64,000 nucleotides of DNA from Ruegeria lacuscaerulensis (lineage in GTDB: Bacteria; Pseudomonadota; Alphaproteobacteria; Rhodobacterales; Rhodobacteraceae). The notes below the pieces were generated by a model. It saw only the letters and a list, made by a program, of their open reading frames with translations, was not told the DNA's origin and ran no database searches. Positions 8,354 through 17,488 of the stretch are shown here, piece after piece; position 1 is the stretch's first letter, and each line of letters begins with the position of its first letter. The stretch lies in contig NZ_WQDY01000015.1 in NCBI RefSeq assembly GCF_013033355.1, forward strand, positions 1-64,000, given 5' to 3'. Both the position numbers and the translations under genes were made by a program.

Positions 8354-9537
8354 GCCGCGTTCCGATGCGCCTGTCCCTGAACCGTCACCGGGTCGCGAAA
8401 CCGCAGATTGGCGCGCGACAGTTGATCAACCCGCGTGACGCCCATCAGCTTCATGTCGCGTTCGATCTCGGCCCGCATCAGCCCCAACGCGCGTTCGACA
8501 CCGGGCTGACCGGCAGCGGCCAGCGGATACAGATAGTGCCGTCCGACACCAACCGCTTTGGCCCCCAGAGACAGCGCCTTCAGCACATGGGTGCCGCGTT
8601 GAATGCCGCTGTCCATCATCACGTCCAGCTTGTCGCCCACCGCATCCACGATCTCGGCCAGTTGGTCGAAAGGTGTGCGCGAGCCGTCCAGCTGACGTCC
8701 GCCATGGTTCGACAGGATGATCCCGGTGCAGCCGATCTCGGCCGCGCGGCGGGCGTCCTCGACGGTCATGATCCCCTTGAGGCAGAACTGACCGTCCCAT
8801 TCCCGAACCATCTGGGCCACATCGTCCCAGTTCATCGACGGGTCCAGCATTTCGGTGAAATAGCCACCGATCGAGCTGGCTCCGCCGCTCATGTCCACGT
8901 GTTCGTCCAGTTGCGGCAGGCGGAATTTCTCGTGCGCGACATAGTTGATGCCCCACATCGGTTTGATAGCAAACTGGATCATGCCGCCCAGCGTCAGCCG
9001 GAACGGGATCGAGAACCCCGTGCGCAGGTCACGTTCGCGATTGCCGCCGGTGATGCTGTCTACGGTCAGCATCATCACCTCGACACCCGCCTCTTTGGCG
9101 CGCTGCATCATGGCCGAGTTCAGGCCCCGGTCTTTGTGGAAATAGAACTGATAGACCTGCGGGTTTTTGTGTTTCTGGCGCAGTTCCTCCAGCGAAACGG
9201 TGCCCAGCGAGGATACGCCGAACATGGTCCCGTATTTCTCGGCCGCCGCCGCCACGGCCCGCTCGCCCTGATGGTGGAACAGGCGCTGCAGTGCGGTGGG
9301 CGAGCAATAGATCGGCATGTCCAGCTTTTGCCCCATGACGGTGACGGACATGTCCACGTCTTTGACCCCGCGCAACACCGATGGCAGCAGATCGCAGCGA
9401 TCAAAGGCGTTTGTGTTCTCGCGATACGTTACCTCATCATCCGCGCCGCCGTCGATATAGTTGAAGATCGGTCCCGGCAGGCGGCGCTTGGCCAGTTGGC
9501 GGAAATCGTGGAAGTTATGGCAATCGGTTAGACGCAT
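8350..9537 (-). CDS. lldD: L-lactate dehydrogenase, FMN-dependent
   Basis: FMN alpha-hydroxyacid oxidase family, oxidising L-lactate to pyruvate with electrons to the respiratory chain. The 395 residues contain ILSNHGGRQLDGSRTPFDQL (about 272-291), which carries the catalytic base His and the substrate Arg of the family, and the usual DVDMSVTVMGQKLDMP N-terminal stretch. I use ATG 9537 because AGGAGGAAG lies just upstream; a longer reading frame reaches back into the ribosome site. It sits 14 bp downstream of the TRAP permease gene. Other alpha-hydroxyacid oxidases (glycolate, mandelate) share the fold; the dld neighbour decides for lactate. Confidence 0.93.
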   Translation of the reverse strand: MRLTDCHNFHDFRQLAKRRLPGPIFNYIDGGADDEVTYRENTNAFDRCDLLPSVLRGVKDVDMSVTVMGQKLDMPIYCSPTALQRLFHHQGERAVAAAAEKYGTMFGVSSLGTVSLEELRQKHKNPQVYQFYFHKDRGLNSAMMQRAKEAGVEVMMLTVDSITGGNRERDLRTGFSIPFRLTLGGMIQFAIKPMWGINYVAHEKFRLPQLDEHVDMSGGASSIGGYFTEMLDPSMNWDDVAQMVREWDGQFCLKGIMTVEDARRAAEIGCTGIILSNHGGRQLDGSRTPFDQLAEIVDAVGDKLDVMMDSGIQRGTHVLKALSLGAKAVGVGRHYLYPLAAAGQPGVERALGLMRAEIERDMKLMGVTRVDQLSRANLRFRDPVTVQGQAHRNAA

Positions 9538-9551
9538 GTCTCTTCCTCCTA

Positions 9552-11615
9552 TCAATACGCGACGGATGGCAGCCAGGTGGCCAATGTGGGCCACAAGAAG
9601 ACCAACGCCAGCCCGGTCAGTTGCAGCAGGACAAACGGGATGATGCCCTTGTAGATGTCGGTCAGTTTAATCTCTGGCGGGCAAACGCCCTTGAGATAGA
9701 ACAAGGCAAAGCCAACCGGAGGTGTCAGGAAGCTGGTTTGCAGCGTGACTGCAACTAGGATCACGAACCAGACCAGCGCGGGTTCGTCCAAGACGCCAAA
9801 GCCGGGGATGTCGATGCCCAGCCCATTCACGATCGGGCGCATCAGGGGCAGGACGATCAGGGTGATCTCGATCCAGTCCAGCACAAAGCCCAGCAGGAAA
9901 ACGATGAACAGGATGAACAGGATCGTGCCATTGGCTCCAAAGCCGGTGGACTGAACCACATGTTCGATCAGTTCATCGCCGCCAAGTTCGCGTAGTACAT
10001 AAGAGAACACGGTCGCGCCTAGGAAGATTGCGAAGATATAGGCGGTGGTGTTGAAGGTCGACACCAACACGTTCCACAGCTTTTGGAAGGTCAGCTTGCG
10101 ATAGCCCAAGGCCAGCAGGGTCGCACCCAGTGCCCCGATGCCTGACGCTTCGGTCGGCGTGGTCAGGCCCGCAAAGATCGAACCGAGCACGGCGAGGATC
10201 AGCATCAGCGTCGGGATGACCGCGATCAGCACGTCCTTGACGGCGGCCCAATCGGGGGCCTTGGCGCCTTCGGGTACAGGGGCTGCGTCGCGTTTAATCA
10301 GCGCAAGGATAAAGATATAGCTCAGATACAGCCCACCGATGATCACACCGGGGAAGACGGCGGCCATGAACAAATCACCCACCGACAGCGCCATCTGGTC
10401 GGCCATGATCACCAGCATGATCGAGGGCGGGATCAGAATGCCCAGCGTACCGGACGCGGAAACCACGCCAGCGGCCAGTGTCGGTTGATATTTCTGCTGC
10501 ATCATCGAGGGCAGCGAGAGCACGCCCAGCAACACGACAGACGCACCGATGATCCCGGTTGAAGCCGCAAGGATGATCCCGATCAGGGTCACGGTGATCG
10601 CCAAACCTCCGCGCACTGTGCCAAAGAGGCGCTGCATCGAGGACATCAGGCGCTCGGCCACGCCGGATTCGTCCAGCATCAGACCCATGAAGATAAACAT
10701 CGGCAAGGCGACCAGAACCGCATTGGACATAGTCGCATAGACCCGATTTACCACCGCGCCCAACGTCAGATAGTCCAGCCCGGTAAAGGTGCTTTCCAGC
10801 CCCGTCCAAAGCATCAGGTCGTTGTCGAACAGATAGGCCAGCCCGCAATAGGCCACACCCACACCGGCCAGCACCCATGCCACCGGGTAGCCAGTGAACA
10901 GCAGCGCGATGAAGGACAGGAACATGGCGATGACCAGCTTTTCCTCGGTGGTTTCCACCAGGAATGTCAGGCCCACACAGATCGCGGCAAAGACGGCCAG
11001 AACCAGCAGGACGCGACGCAGCGGCGCGCCTTCGCGTTCGCTCTCGGGTCCGTAGATAAGCGCGTGGCCATCATGGATCAGTCGGGCAAGGGCGGCGAGC
11101 GCCAGTAGCACAAAGCTGATCGGAATGACCGCTTTGAACGCCCACCGTGCCGGAAGGCCGGTCGGACTGTCGGACCGTTCGTTGACGCGGAAGCTTTCGT
11201 AGAAATAATCATACCCCTGGTCGATCATCAGATAGATGAACGGGGTCAGCAGCGTCAGGATGCCGATCACCTCGATCACCCGCTGAGCGCGGCGGGAAAG
11301 CTGCATATGCAGCACGTCCACACGCACATGACTGTCGGTGATCAGGGCGTAGGAGATACCGATCATCGTCACGATGCCGTAGAAATGCCATTGGATCTCG
11401 TCCAGTTTGGGATAGTTCTGGCTGAACAAATAGCGCAGTGAAACCTGAGTGAAAATCGCGGCCATCAGCAGCACATTGGCCCACATCACCACATGGCCAA
11501 CGGCCTTTACGCTGGTGTCTAGGGCAACAGCAATTTTTTGGCGGTCTGTATCGGGATGTTCCAGGAGGCCTTCATAGGCTTCGACCGGATCATTGACGTT
11601 CTTTGGCGTGGCCAT
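9552..11615 (-). CDS. TRAP transporter, fused small and large permease (DctQ-DctM)
   Basis: Inner-membrane part of a tripartite ATP-independent (sodium-coupled) carboxylate importer. The 687-residue chain is a fusion: a DctQ-type four-helix domain at residues 30-190, a connecting helix near 200-220, then a DctM/ion-transporter domain of about 12 helices to the C-terminus with the typical stretches ASTGIIGASVVLLGVLSLP and SGTLGILIPPSIMLV. DctQ and DctM are separate proteins in many TRAP systems, fused in others. GGGAGGA precedes the ATG. It lies between dctP and lldD, so lactate or a similar 2-hydroxy acid is the likely substrate. Confidence 0.93.
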   Translation of the reverse strand: MATPKNVNDPVEAYEGLLEHPDTDRQKIAVALDTSVKAVGHVVMWANVLLMAAIFTQVSLRYLFSQNYPKLDEIQWHFYGIVTMIGISYALITDSHVRVDVLHMQLSRRAQRVIEVIGILTLLTPFIYLMIDQGYDYFYESFRVNERSDSPTGLPARWAFKAVIPISFVLLALAALARLIHDGHALIYGPESEREGAPLRRVLLVLAVFAAICVGLTFLVETTEEKLVIAMFLSFIALLFTGYPVAWVLAGVGVAYCGLAYLFDNDLMLWTGLESTFTGLDYLTLGAVVNRVYATMSNAVLVALPMFIFMGLMLDESGVAERLMSSMQRLFGTVRGGLAITVTLIGIILAASTGIIGASVVLLGVLSLPSMMQQKYQPTLAAGVVSASGTLGILIPPSIMLVIMADQMALSVGDLFMAAVFPGVIIGGLYLSYIFILALIKRDAAPVPEGAKAPDWAAVKDVLIAVIPTLMLILAVLGSIFAGLTTPTEASGIGALGATLLALGYRKLTFQKLWNVLVSTFNTTAYIFAIFLGATVFSYVLRELGGDELIEHVVQSTGFGANGTILFILFIVFLLGFVLDWIEITLIVLPLMRPIVNGLGIDIPGFGVLDEPALVWFVILVAVTLQTSFLTPPVGFALFYLKGVCPPEIKLTDIYKGIIPFVLLQLTGLALVFLWPTLATWLPSVAY

Positions 11616-11729
11616 GGGTAATCCTCCCTCGGTTGATCGGCGCGGGCGCGATCAAGGCTTTGCAGGCAGTGGTCCTTTGGATATCCGGGGCGGAAGAGCC
11701 CGCCGCCCCGGACGCGTCAGTCGTTCAAT

Positions 11730-12779
11730 TTACTGACGAGGGAGGAACGCGTTTGTTTTCCACAGGTCATAGCCTTCGCGGAACTCAGTCATGTCGGCCA
11801 TGACTTTGGCAAAGAAGGAGTCGTTTGCAGCTTCTTCAGCAGCAACTTCTTCCCAAGTGGCGCGGAAGGTGTCCAGCATCTCGGGCGACCATTGCTTGAT
11901 GGTGACGCCGTTATTTTCGACGTTGTCGAGCAACGCGGCGTGCTGAATGGCTTCGCCTTCGGCAAAGCTGTCTGTCATCGACGCTTTGCAGGCATTTTCG
12001 ATGATCGCCTTGTGCTGATCGCTGGCTTCGTTCCAGACATCCTTGTTGATCATCAATTCGAACACGGTTGCCTGCTGGTGCCAGCCGGGGAAGTAGTTGT
12101 ACTTGACCAGCTTGTGGAAGCCCAGGCGAGCATCGATAGCGGGCATCGAAAACTCGGTCGCGTCGATTGCGCCTTTTTCCAGTGCGGGGAAGATCTCACC
12201 GCCTGGCAGCAACGAGGTTGCGACGCCCAGCTTCTGCATGACTTTGCCGCCCAGGCCAAAGAAGCGCATCTTCAGGCCGTCCAGATCTTCGGGGCTGTTG
12301 ATCTCGGTTGCGAACCAGCCCGAGGTTTCCGGGGCAATGATGGCGCAGGGCATGACGTGCACATTATAGCCCGCCTGGTCGTACATTTCCTGATACAGCG
12401 CGCGACCGTTTCCGTAATACATCCAGGCCATGTATTCGCCGGCTTCGGGGCCAAACGGAACGGCCGAGAACAGCGGTGCGGCGGGGATTTTACCCGCCCA
12501 GTAGCCAGCGGTGGTGTAACCCGAGTTGATCTTACCAGTCGACACCGCATCCAGAATCTCAAATGGCGGAACCAGCTTGCCCGGCTCATAGACCTTCATC
12601 TTCAGCGTACCGCCCGACATCAGCTGCAGCTGCTCGGCCACGCGTGGAATCGGCGAGCCCAGACCCGGCAGTTCGGTCGAGAAGGCGATAGGTGTTTTCA
12701 GCAGCAGCTTGTCGGCGGCAAGTGCGGGTGCGGCGATCAAGCTGGCAGCGACTGCAAGGCTCGTCAGGGTCTTTTTCAT
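11730..12779 (-). CDS. TRAP transporter substrate-binding protein (DctP family)
   Basis: Periplasmic solute receptor, 349 residues. A signal peptide (about 1-24, cleaved after ALAA) is followed by the DctP fold; the stretch INSPEDLDGLKMRFFGLGG contains the conserved Arg that binds the substrate carboxylate. CGGAGGAG lies 8 nt upstream of ATG 12779, which rules out a longer start at 12809. First gene of the operon, reading away from a divergent FadR-type regulator, and followed after 114 bp by the permease. Lactate-specific TRAP receptors are known in this family; lactate is inferred from dld and lldD downstream, not from binding residues. Confidence 0.92.
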   Translation of the reverse strand: MKKTLTSLAVAASLIAAPALAADKLLLKTPIAFSTELPGLGSPIPRVAEQLQLMSGGTLKMKVYEPGKLVPPFEILDAVSTGKINSGYTTAGYWAGKIPAAPLFSAVPFGPEAGEYMAWMYYGNGRALYQEMYDQAGYNVHVMPCAIIAPETSGWFATEINSPEDLDGLKMRFFGLGGKVMQKLGVATSLLPGGEIFPALEKGAIDATEFSMPAIDARLGFHKLVKYNYFPGWHQQATVFELMINKDVWNEASDQHKAIIENACKASMTDSFAEGEAIQHAALLDNVENNGVTIKQWSPEMLDTFRATWEEVAAEEAANDSFFAKVMADMTEFREGYDLWKTNAFLPRQ

Positions 12780-12850
12780 GAATTCTCCTCCGGGATGGTT
12801 CGGACGCAACGTCCAATCAATCTGTGACGCTAGGTTATCTGGCGCCTTGA

Positions 12851-12900
12851 GTGGTCAATAAAGTTTACCAACATATCCAGTCAACAACTTTATTTACCAC
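12851..12900. promoter_or_regulatory. 15-bp inverted repeat, candidate operator of the lactate operon
   Basis: GTGGTCAATAAAGTT at 12851-12865 and AACTTTATTTACCAC at 12886-12900 are inverted copies with one mismatch and a 20-bp spacer, 72 bp upstream of the TRAP receptor gene. Each arm holds a TGGT/ACCA element of the kind bound by FadR-family GntR regulators of lactate and pyruvate genes (LldR, PdhR). Two ACCA boxes (12867-12870, 12896-12899) also make direct repeats. The rest of the gap 12780-13130 is A+T-rich promoter DNA without a gene. Confidence 0.6.
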
Positions 12901-13082
12901 TGGATCATGTGGCCGCAGGCACAAACTGCCTTACGTCTCGATCGGTGGATAATTTCTGACTTTGTGCGAGAAGTTCAGGAATACAGAATAAAATAATTTA
13001 AAACAGACTATTAAGGTAATTCGTCAGGTGAGCCTGTTCGCGCAGAAACTAGTTGAAGTTTGGCGTCTCAAAGGTTATTTTA

Positions 13083-13095
13083 ATTTACCAGTAAG
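13083..13095. promoter_or_regulatory. Third ATTTACCA element near the regulator start
   Basis: ATTTACCAGTAAG repeats the ATTTACCA box of the large inverted repeat 185 bp away and contains a small TTAC-CA-GTAA dyad. It is 36 bp upstream of the regulator start, a position suited to autoregulation. Confidence 0.4.
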
Positions 13096-13130
13096 AACGA
13101 CTGAGCCCAAACCACAAAAGGCCGCGCGTG

Positions 13131-13925
13131 ATGACACCAACTGCGATTTTTGAACCAATCGGCCACGAATCGCTTGCAGATGCGGTGGTTGCCCAGGTCG
13201 AGGATCTTATTGCTTCAGGTATTCTCAAGCAGGGCCGCAAACTGCCTTCCGAACGCGATTTGGCAGAGATGTTGCGCGTGTCCCGGCCTAAACTGCGTGA
13301 AGCGCTACATGTTCTGGAAGAGCGTGGTCTGGTCACAACCCAACACGGCGAAGGCACTTTTGTGGCCGCTTTGACAGGGCAGGCAATGATGCCTGCTTTG
13401 CTGGCATTGTACGAACGCCACGAGCCTGCCTTTTTCGACTATCTTGAGTATCGCCGCGAACAAGAAGGCTTTGCTGCGCGACTGGCCGCGCGCCGCGCGA
13501 CTAAGGCCGATAAAGAACGGATCACGGAAATTCTGGCCGAAGATGACCGAGCTTGGCGCGCGAATGATCCGGCTGCTTCTCGTGAGGCTGACTTTGCCTT
13601 GCACGCAGCAATTGTCGACGCAAGCCAGAATGCCACGCTTATTCACATGATGGCCTCAATCTATGAATTGACTCGCCAAGGCGTTTTCTACAACCGCGAG
13701 TTCCTGAAAACCATTGACGGAACCGGCGAGCGATTGGTGCAACAGCACAAAGAACTGGGTGAGGCTGTCATTGCGGGCGACGAGGCGCGTGCCGAACAGG
13801 CCGCATTCGACCATATTGATTTTGTAGAGGAGTCTTTCCGCTTGGGAATTGAAAGACGCCGGCGAGAGACAATGGCCGAGAAACGACGCATGCTTTCAAG
13901 TTCTAAGCCGACACCCAATTCCTGA
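13131..13925 (+). CDS. FadR/GntR-family transcriptional regulator, probable lactate regulator
   Basis: 264 residues: an N-terminal winged helix (about 10-75) with LPSERDLAEMLRVSRPKLREAL as recognition region, and a C-terminal all-helical FCD ligand domain (about 95-235) carrying the conserved D, H and H of its metal site (DFALHAAIVDAS; later QQHKELGEAV and FDHIDF). The family includes LldR and PdhR, which respond to lactate or pyruvate. It is divergent from the TRAP-lldD-dld operon and shares its intergenic region. AAAAGG at 13116-13121 serves either ATG 13131 or the adjacent GTG at 13128. Whether it activates or represses cannot be told. Confidence 0.88.
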   Translation: MTPTAIFEPIGHESLADAVVAQVEDLIASGILKQGRKLPSERDLAEMLRVSRPKLREALHVLEERGLVTTQHGEGTFVAALTGQAMMPALLALYERHEPAFFDYLEYRREQEGFAARLAARRATKADKERITEILAEDDRAWRANDPAASREADFALHAAIVDASQNATLIHMMASIYELTRQGVFYNREFLKTIDGTGERLVQQHKELGEAVIAGDEARAEQAAFDHIDFVEESFRLGIERRRRETMAEKRRMLSSSKPTPNS

Positions 13926-14205
13926 GAGCAAGCGCAGCCCGTACATTTCGGGCAAAACTCGCGATTTAGTAGCTAAGGTTTGCACTAAAACAGCCATCAT
14001 TCACGCGGCAACCTCGAAATTTTGAGTGGGGTGCGTTAAGGTTTGTGTGCACAGAATAATCGCAAGACGCTATCGTCTTAGACATGTGCCAGCATTTTCG
14101 GTGTGTTGAAGATGCGATCACTGGCGGTCAGGCAAATGTTCCGTGCAGCCCTTAGAAGGAGGGTTTTACGTTTGTTTTCGTGTAAATATTGGGGGGGAAA
14201 TCAAT

Positions 14206-15504
14206 ATGAAAACATCAAGGATACTCAGCGCGTTTGCTTTGCCGATTTTAATCGCTGCGGGCGGAACATCTCTACTGGCTGAAAGTGCTCGCGAAGAAAG
14301 TCAGGGTATGGTTTTGCTGCGCGGACTGCCAACTTTGGACACGTCGCACAGTGTCGCGATTGTCGAGCTTGATCCGGAATCCGAAAACTTCGGGAAAATA
14401 CTCAGCGAAGCCGAACAACCGGATATGGCTGAGCCGTTTCATCACTTGTATTACAGTCCGAATGGTCGCCTGTATGCCACCGGGCTTGACCCAACATGCA
14501 GTTTGGCAGAAATCGGTCTTGTCCGCGATTCCAGCGGTGCGCCACAGGTCTCAGGTTTTGAATGTCTAGACACCGCGGGCCAGATGGTCGGCGAAGACAT
14601 CATGTGGACCACGTCGAATGGGTCTGAGTACATGTTTGTCACGTTCATGGGTGGCCTTGGGGGCGACGACGGTGGGTCATTAGGTGTGTTTGATCCACAG
14701 ACGAATGAAGTCGTAAAAGTCATTGAGGCCCGTAAGAGCGAGATCGCTGAGGGTGCGCCTTACATCATGTATCCCCACGGGATTTCGGCGTTTGAAGATC
14801 GTATGGTGATCTCGTCAACAGTCCATCCTGACCTGGCGACCGGAGTTGGCAATTCAATCACGGTAATCGATCTCAATACGCTTGAACCTATCCAGACAAT
14901 TACGGTCGAAGGTGAGACACCGATTGGCTTTCCTTCATCTCCGGTCGAGGTGCTTTTTGCCCGCCCGTCGATCCACCCAGAGATCGAACCAGCGGTCATG
15001 GTGAATACGATGTTTGGCTTTGAAACCTGGTCCATCCCTTACGATGCGGCGACTAAGACGTTTGGCGAAGGCAAAGTGATCTATTCCGGCACTGAAAACG
15101 GCACAGGCGTGCCACTTGAGTTCTATGGAACCGAGGATGAGCTGTTTATCAGTCACGCTCTGCCGGGTGTCGTAAAGCGCTACGACTTGTCGAAGCTGCC
15201 TCAGCTTGTCTCGTCTGGTCCTGATATCGTTGCCGATCCAGGTGCGCATCACATGATCTTTTTCACTTCGGCGTCTGGACGCGATCTGATCGCCGTTCAG
15301 AACAACCTTTTGAACCTTGGAAATGCTGAAGCGAATGATCCGACGGATGTCGATTTTATCGCGTCGGTCAATGCCAACACAATTACCGTCCATGATCTGG
15401 AAACCGGAGAACGTCTGGGCACGGTGAATTTCAAAGAAACGTACCGGAAAGGGGTCGAAAATGTCGAAGGCCTGTTTGGCTCGGGCTTCGTACATCACCA
15501 CTAG
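14206..15504 (+). CDS. Exported beta-propeller protein, possible SBP56/methanethiol-oxidase relative
   Basis: 432 residues with a signal peptide (about 1-25, cleavage after SLLA). The mature part has repeated strand units of YVTN/propeller type (VAIVELDPESENFGKIL, SITVIDLNTLEPIQTI, TITVHDLETGERLGTV). Paired histidines at 79-80 (EPFHHLYYSPNG) and 348-349 (GAHHM), His191 (MYPHG) and a terminal HHH (430-432) could form a metal site. The EPFHH segment after the first V-DP-SE unit resembles the DELHH region of SBP56 copper methanethiol oxidases; this is remote and from memory. ATG 14206 is used since the signal peptide starts there; a longer frame from 14143 adds no plausible sequence. It overlaps the next gene by 44 bp. 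Function unknown. Confidence 0.6.
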   Translation: MKTSRILSAFALPILIAAGGTSLLAESAREESQGMVLLRGLPTLDTSHSVAIVELDPESENFGKILSEAEQPDMAEPFHHLYYSPNGRLYATGLDPTCSLAEIGLVRDSSGAPQVSGFECLDTAGQMVGEDIMWTTSNGSEYMFVTFMGGLGGDDGGSLGVFDPQTNEVVKVIEARKSEIAEGAPYIMYPHGISAFEDRMVISSTVHPDLATGVGNSITVIDLNTLEPIQTITVEGETPIGFPSSPVEVLFARPSIHPEIEPAVMVNTMFGFETWSIPYDAATKTFGEGKVIYSGTENGTGVPLEFYGTEDELFISHALPGVVKRYDLSKLPQLVSSGPDIVADPGAHHMIFFTSASGRDLIAVQNNLLNLGNAEANDPTDVDFIASVNANTITVHDLETGERLGTVNFKETYRKGVENVEGLFGSGFVHHH

Positions 15505-16627
15505 GCTGCGTTCTTCCAAGTCCAAAAAGGCCGTTTGCACCGGGCTAACGGCCGTTTTGGCTTCGGTGCTTTTTGGTTCATTTGATGGTCAGGGCCATGC
15601 CGATCCTACGCCGATAGAGGGCTTTCAAGCACCCTTTGTATTTGGCCGGTTCACGGTACCCGCCGACAACCCGCTGACGGAAGAAGCCTTTGAGCTGGGT
15701 CGAAATCTGTTTTACGACCCGATCCTGTCGGGTGACAACACGATGTCTTGTGCAACCTGTCACGAACAGGCTCGTGGGTTCACAGATGGCCGCGCGCGGT
15801 CGGTTGGGCATAACGGTGAAGAACTGGACTTCAATGCAATGGCCCTAGGCAATCTGCTTTGGGGGCCGCAACTGTTTCTATGGGATGGACGCAGCCCAAG
15901 CCTTGAGCATCAGGCCCTGCAACCTTTGCTTAACCCGATTGAGATGAATCAGCCTCTGGACGCGTTGTTGGATGAGTTGAGTGCTTCCGCCCACTACCAA
16001 GAAATGTTTGACGCTGCTTACGGCGAAATCTCGGAACAGGCCGTTTCCAAAGCGCTGGCGACATTTGTTCGACTGTTGATTTCCGCCGACAGCAAATATG
16101 ATCGTTACCTGCGGGGTGAAATCAAGTTGAACGATCAGGAGGAGCATGGGCGCAAACTGTTCATGGCGCATCCGGATGTGAAAACGTCACTGCGCGGAGG
16201 GAACTGTATCGATTGCCATAGTCAGTTTGTCACCGCCGGATTTGCCGAAGGGTTTGATGGGTTCAGCAACAACGGTTTAGACCCCGATACAGACCTAAAG
16301 CCCGGCCTGAGTGCCACGACCGACTACGATGGTGACCATGGAAAGTTCAAAGTACCCAGCCTGCGCAATATCGCAGTCACCGGTCCTTATATGCATGATG
16401 GGCGTTTTGAGACATTGCGAGAGGTTTTGAACCACTACAATGAAGGTATCGTCCTCAGCAGTACGCTTAGCCCGCTGATCCTCGAGGCAGATAATGAAGT
16501 GGCCGACCCGACACAGGCATTGGGGCTGCAACTGACCGAAGTGGAAATAGATGCAATCATCGCCTTTCTGCACACGCTCACGGACGAAGCATTCTTGTCA
16601 AACCCAAAGTTTTCGAACCCATTTTAA
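15461..16627 (+). CDS. MauG/MbnH-like di-haem cytochrome c peroxidase family protein
   Basis: Periplasmic di-haem c protein, 388 residues. A basic N-terminus and hydrophobic stretch (about 22-47, ending DGQGHA) act as signal peptide. Haem sites are CATCH (97-101) and CIDCH (249-253); VPSLRNIAVTGPYMHDGRF follows, a typical CCP/MauG signature. MauG relatives make high-valent iron and oxidise residues of a partner protein; MbnH does this to a tryptophan of MbnP. The next gene codes for an MbnP-like protein, so MbnH is the best family match. It starts inside the propeller gene (44-bp overlap), which suggests translational coupling; no good ribosome site is visible. A plain cytochrome c peroxidase is the alternative. 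Confidence 0.8.
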   Translation: MSKACLARASYITTRLRSSKSKKAVCTGLTAVLASVLFGSFDGQGHADPTPIEGFQAPFVFGRFTVPADNPLTEEAFELGRNLFYDPILSGDNTMSCATCHEQARGFTDGRARSVGHNGEELDFNAMALGNLLWGPQLFLWDGRSPSLEHQALQPLLNPIEMNQPLDALLDELSASAHYQEMFDAAYGEISEQAVSKALATFVRLLISADSKYDRYLRGEIKLNDQEEHGRKLFMAHPDVKTSLRGGNCIDCHSQFVTAGFAEGFDGFSNNGLDPDTDLKPGLSATTDYDGDHGKFKVPSLRNIAVTGPYMHDGRFETLREVLNHYNEGIVLSSTLSPLILEADNEVADPTQALGLQLTEVEIDAIIAFLHTLTDEAFLSNPKFSNPF

Positions 16628-16637
16628 GGTGCTGTTC

Positions 16638-17354
16638 ATGATCAATCTTCTAACGGCAAAACGACAGCTGATGGGGGCAGGGTTGGGTCTGACCTTGTGG
16701 AGCGCGCAGGTTGCGGCTCAATCTCCGATGACGCTTGAATTCCACGCGATGAACGGTGACGCGCCTTTCATTTTCGATGAATTTGTCCATTCCGATCCAA
16801 TTGGGGGGGAACCTTTTCGCCTGCGCGACTTTCGATTTTTTCTAAGCAATGTGGTGTTTTCCGATGGCACCCGGCAATTTGCGGTTCCCGAAAGCTATTA
16901 CCTGATCAGGTTTGATGGCCGTAGCCAAACATATGAGGTAACTATCCCGGAAATGCCCTTGCAGACCGTCTCGGAAATCTCCTTCGCCATCGGTCTGGAT
17001 GCTCAGACCAACGGGTCGATCACGCCGCGCGGAGATGTAGACCCGAACAGCCGCATGGCGTGGAATTGGGAGATCGGCTACAAGTTCGTACTGGCCGAAG
17101 GCGCTCTGCGCGGGGCGGATGGGCTTATTCCTCTGGTCTACCATGTCGGGTTTGACGAGAATATGCGTGAGCAAAGCCTTGCTTTAAACCTTGAGAGCGG
17201 CGCGCGCGAAATTGCATTTGATGTTGATATAATGGCGTTGTTCGACGGCGAAACCCGGCTTGATCTCTCGGCCTTGCCGACTGTGAAAATGGATCGGGAT
17301 GATGCCTCAGCGTTGGCTGACAATTTTGCCGGTTTGGTGAAGCCGCGGAAATAG
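16638..17354 (+). CDS. MbnP-like exported protein
   Basis: 238 residues, signal peptide 1-28 (cleaved after VAAQ). The mature chain shows the MbnP-domain pattern: an N-terminal strand LEFHAMNGD, EPFRLRDFRFFLSNVVF (about 58-74), then RMAWNWEIGYKFVLAEG (139-155) with W142 and W144, and LVYHVGF with H169. In the founding MbnP a conserved tryptophan in this region is converted to kynurenine by MbnH and takes part in copper binding; which Trp here is equivalent needs alignment. No cysteines are present, unlike the four-Cys relatives. AAGGT precedes ATG 16638, and the gene starts 10 bp after the di-haem gene. Probable copper carrier or sensor in the periplasm. Confidence 0.75.
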   Translation: MINLLTAKRQLMGAGLGLTLWSAQVAAQSPMTLEFHAMNGDAPFIFDEFVHSDPIGGEPFRLRDFRFFLSNVVFSDGTRQFAVPESYYLIRFDGRSQTYEVTIPEMPLQTVSEISFAIGLDAQTNGSITPRGDVDPNSRMAWNWEIGYKFVLAEGALRGADGLIPLVYHVGFDENMREQSLALNLESGAREIAFDVDIMALFDGETRLDLSALPTVKMDRDDASALADNFAGLVKPRK

Positions 17355-17405
17355 GGCTCGCAAGGGCAGTCCCATTTGGGAATTTGAGTCACTTGCCCCG
17401 CCAGA

Positions 17406-17420
17406 CGTGGATTTGTCACA
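17406..17420. promoter_or_regulatory. Degenerate Crp/Fnr-type half-palindrome upstream of the regulator
   Basis: CGTGGATTTGTCACA: the right half GTCACA equals that of the perfect site at 18126-18140, the left half keeps only GTG. It is 69 bp upstream of the Crp/Fnr gene and could allow autoregulation. Weak on its own. Confidence 0.25.
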
Positions 17421-17488
17421 GGCGGTATGGGTTTTTCCCAAAGCGGCCAGCGCTTAAGTTCGAGTCATCGCAAATCGGAGCTACCTAC

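Noticed and set aside
8365..9531. 388-codon plus-strand open frame opposite lldD
   Set aside because: Fully antisense to an unambiguous L-lactate dehydrogenase gene; no recognisable motif.
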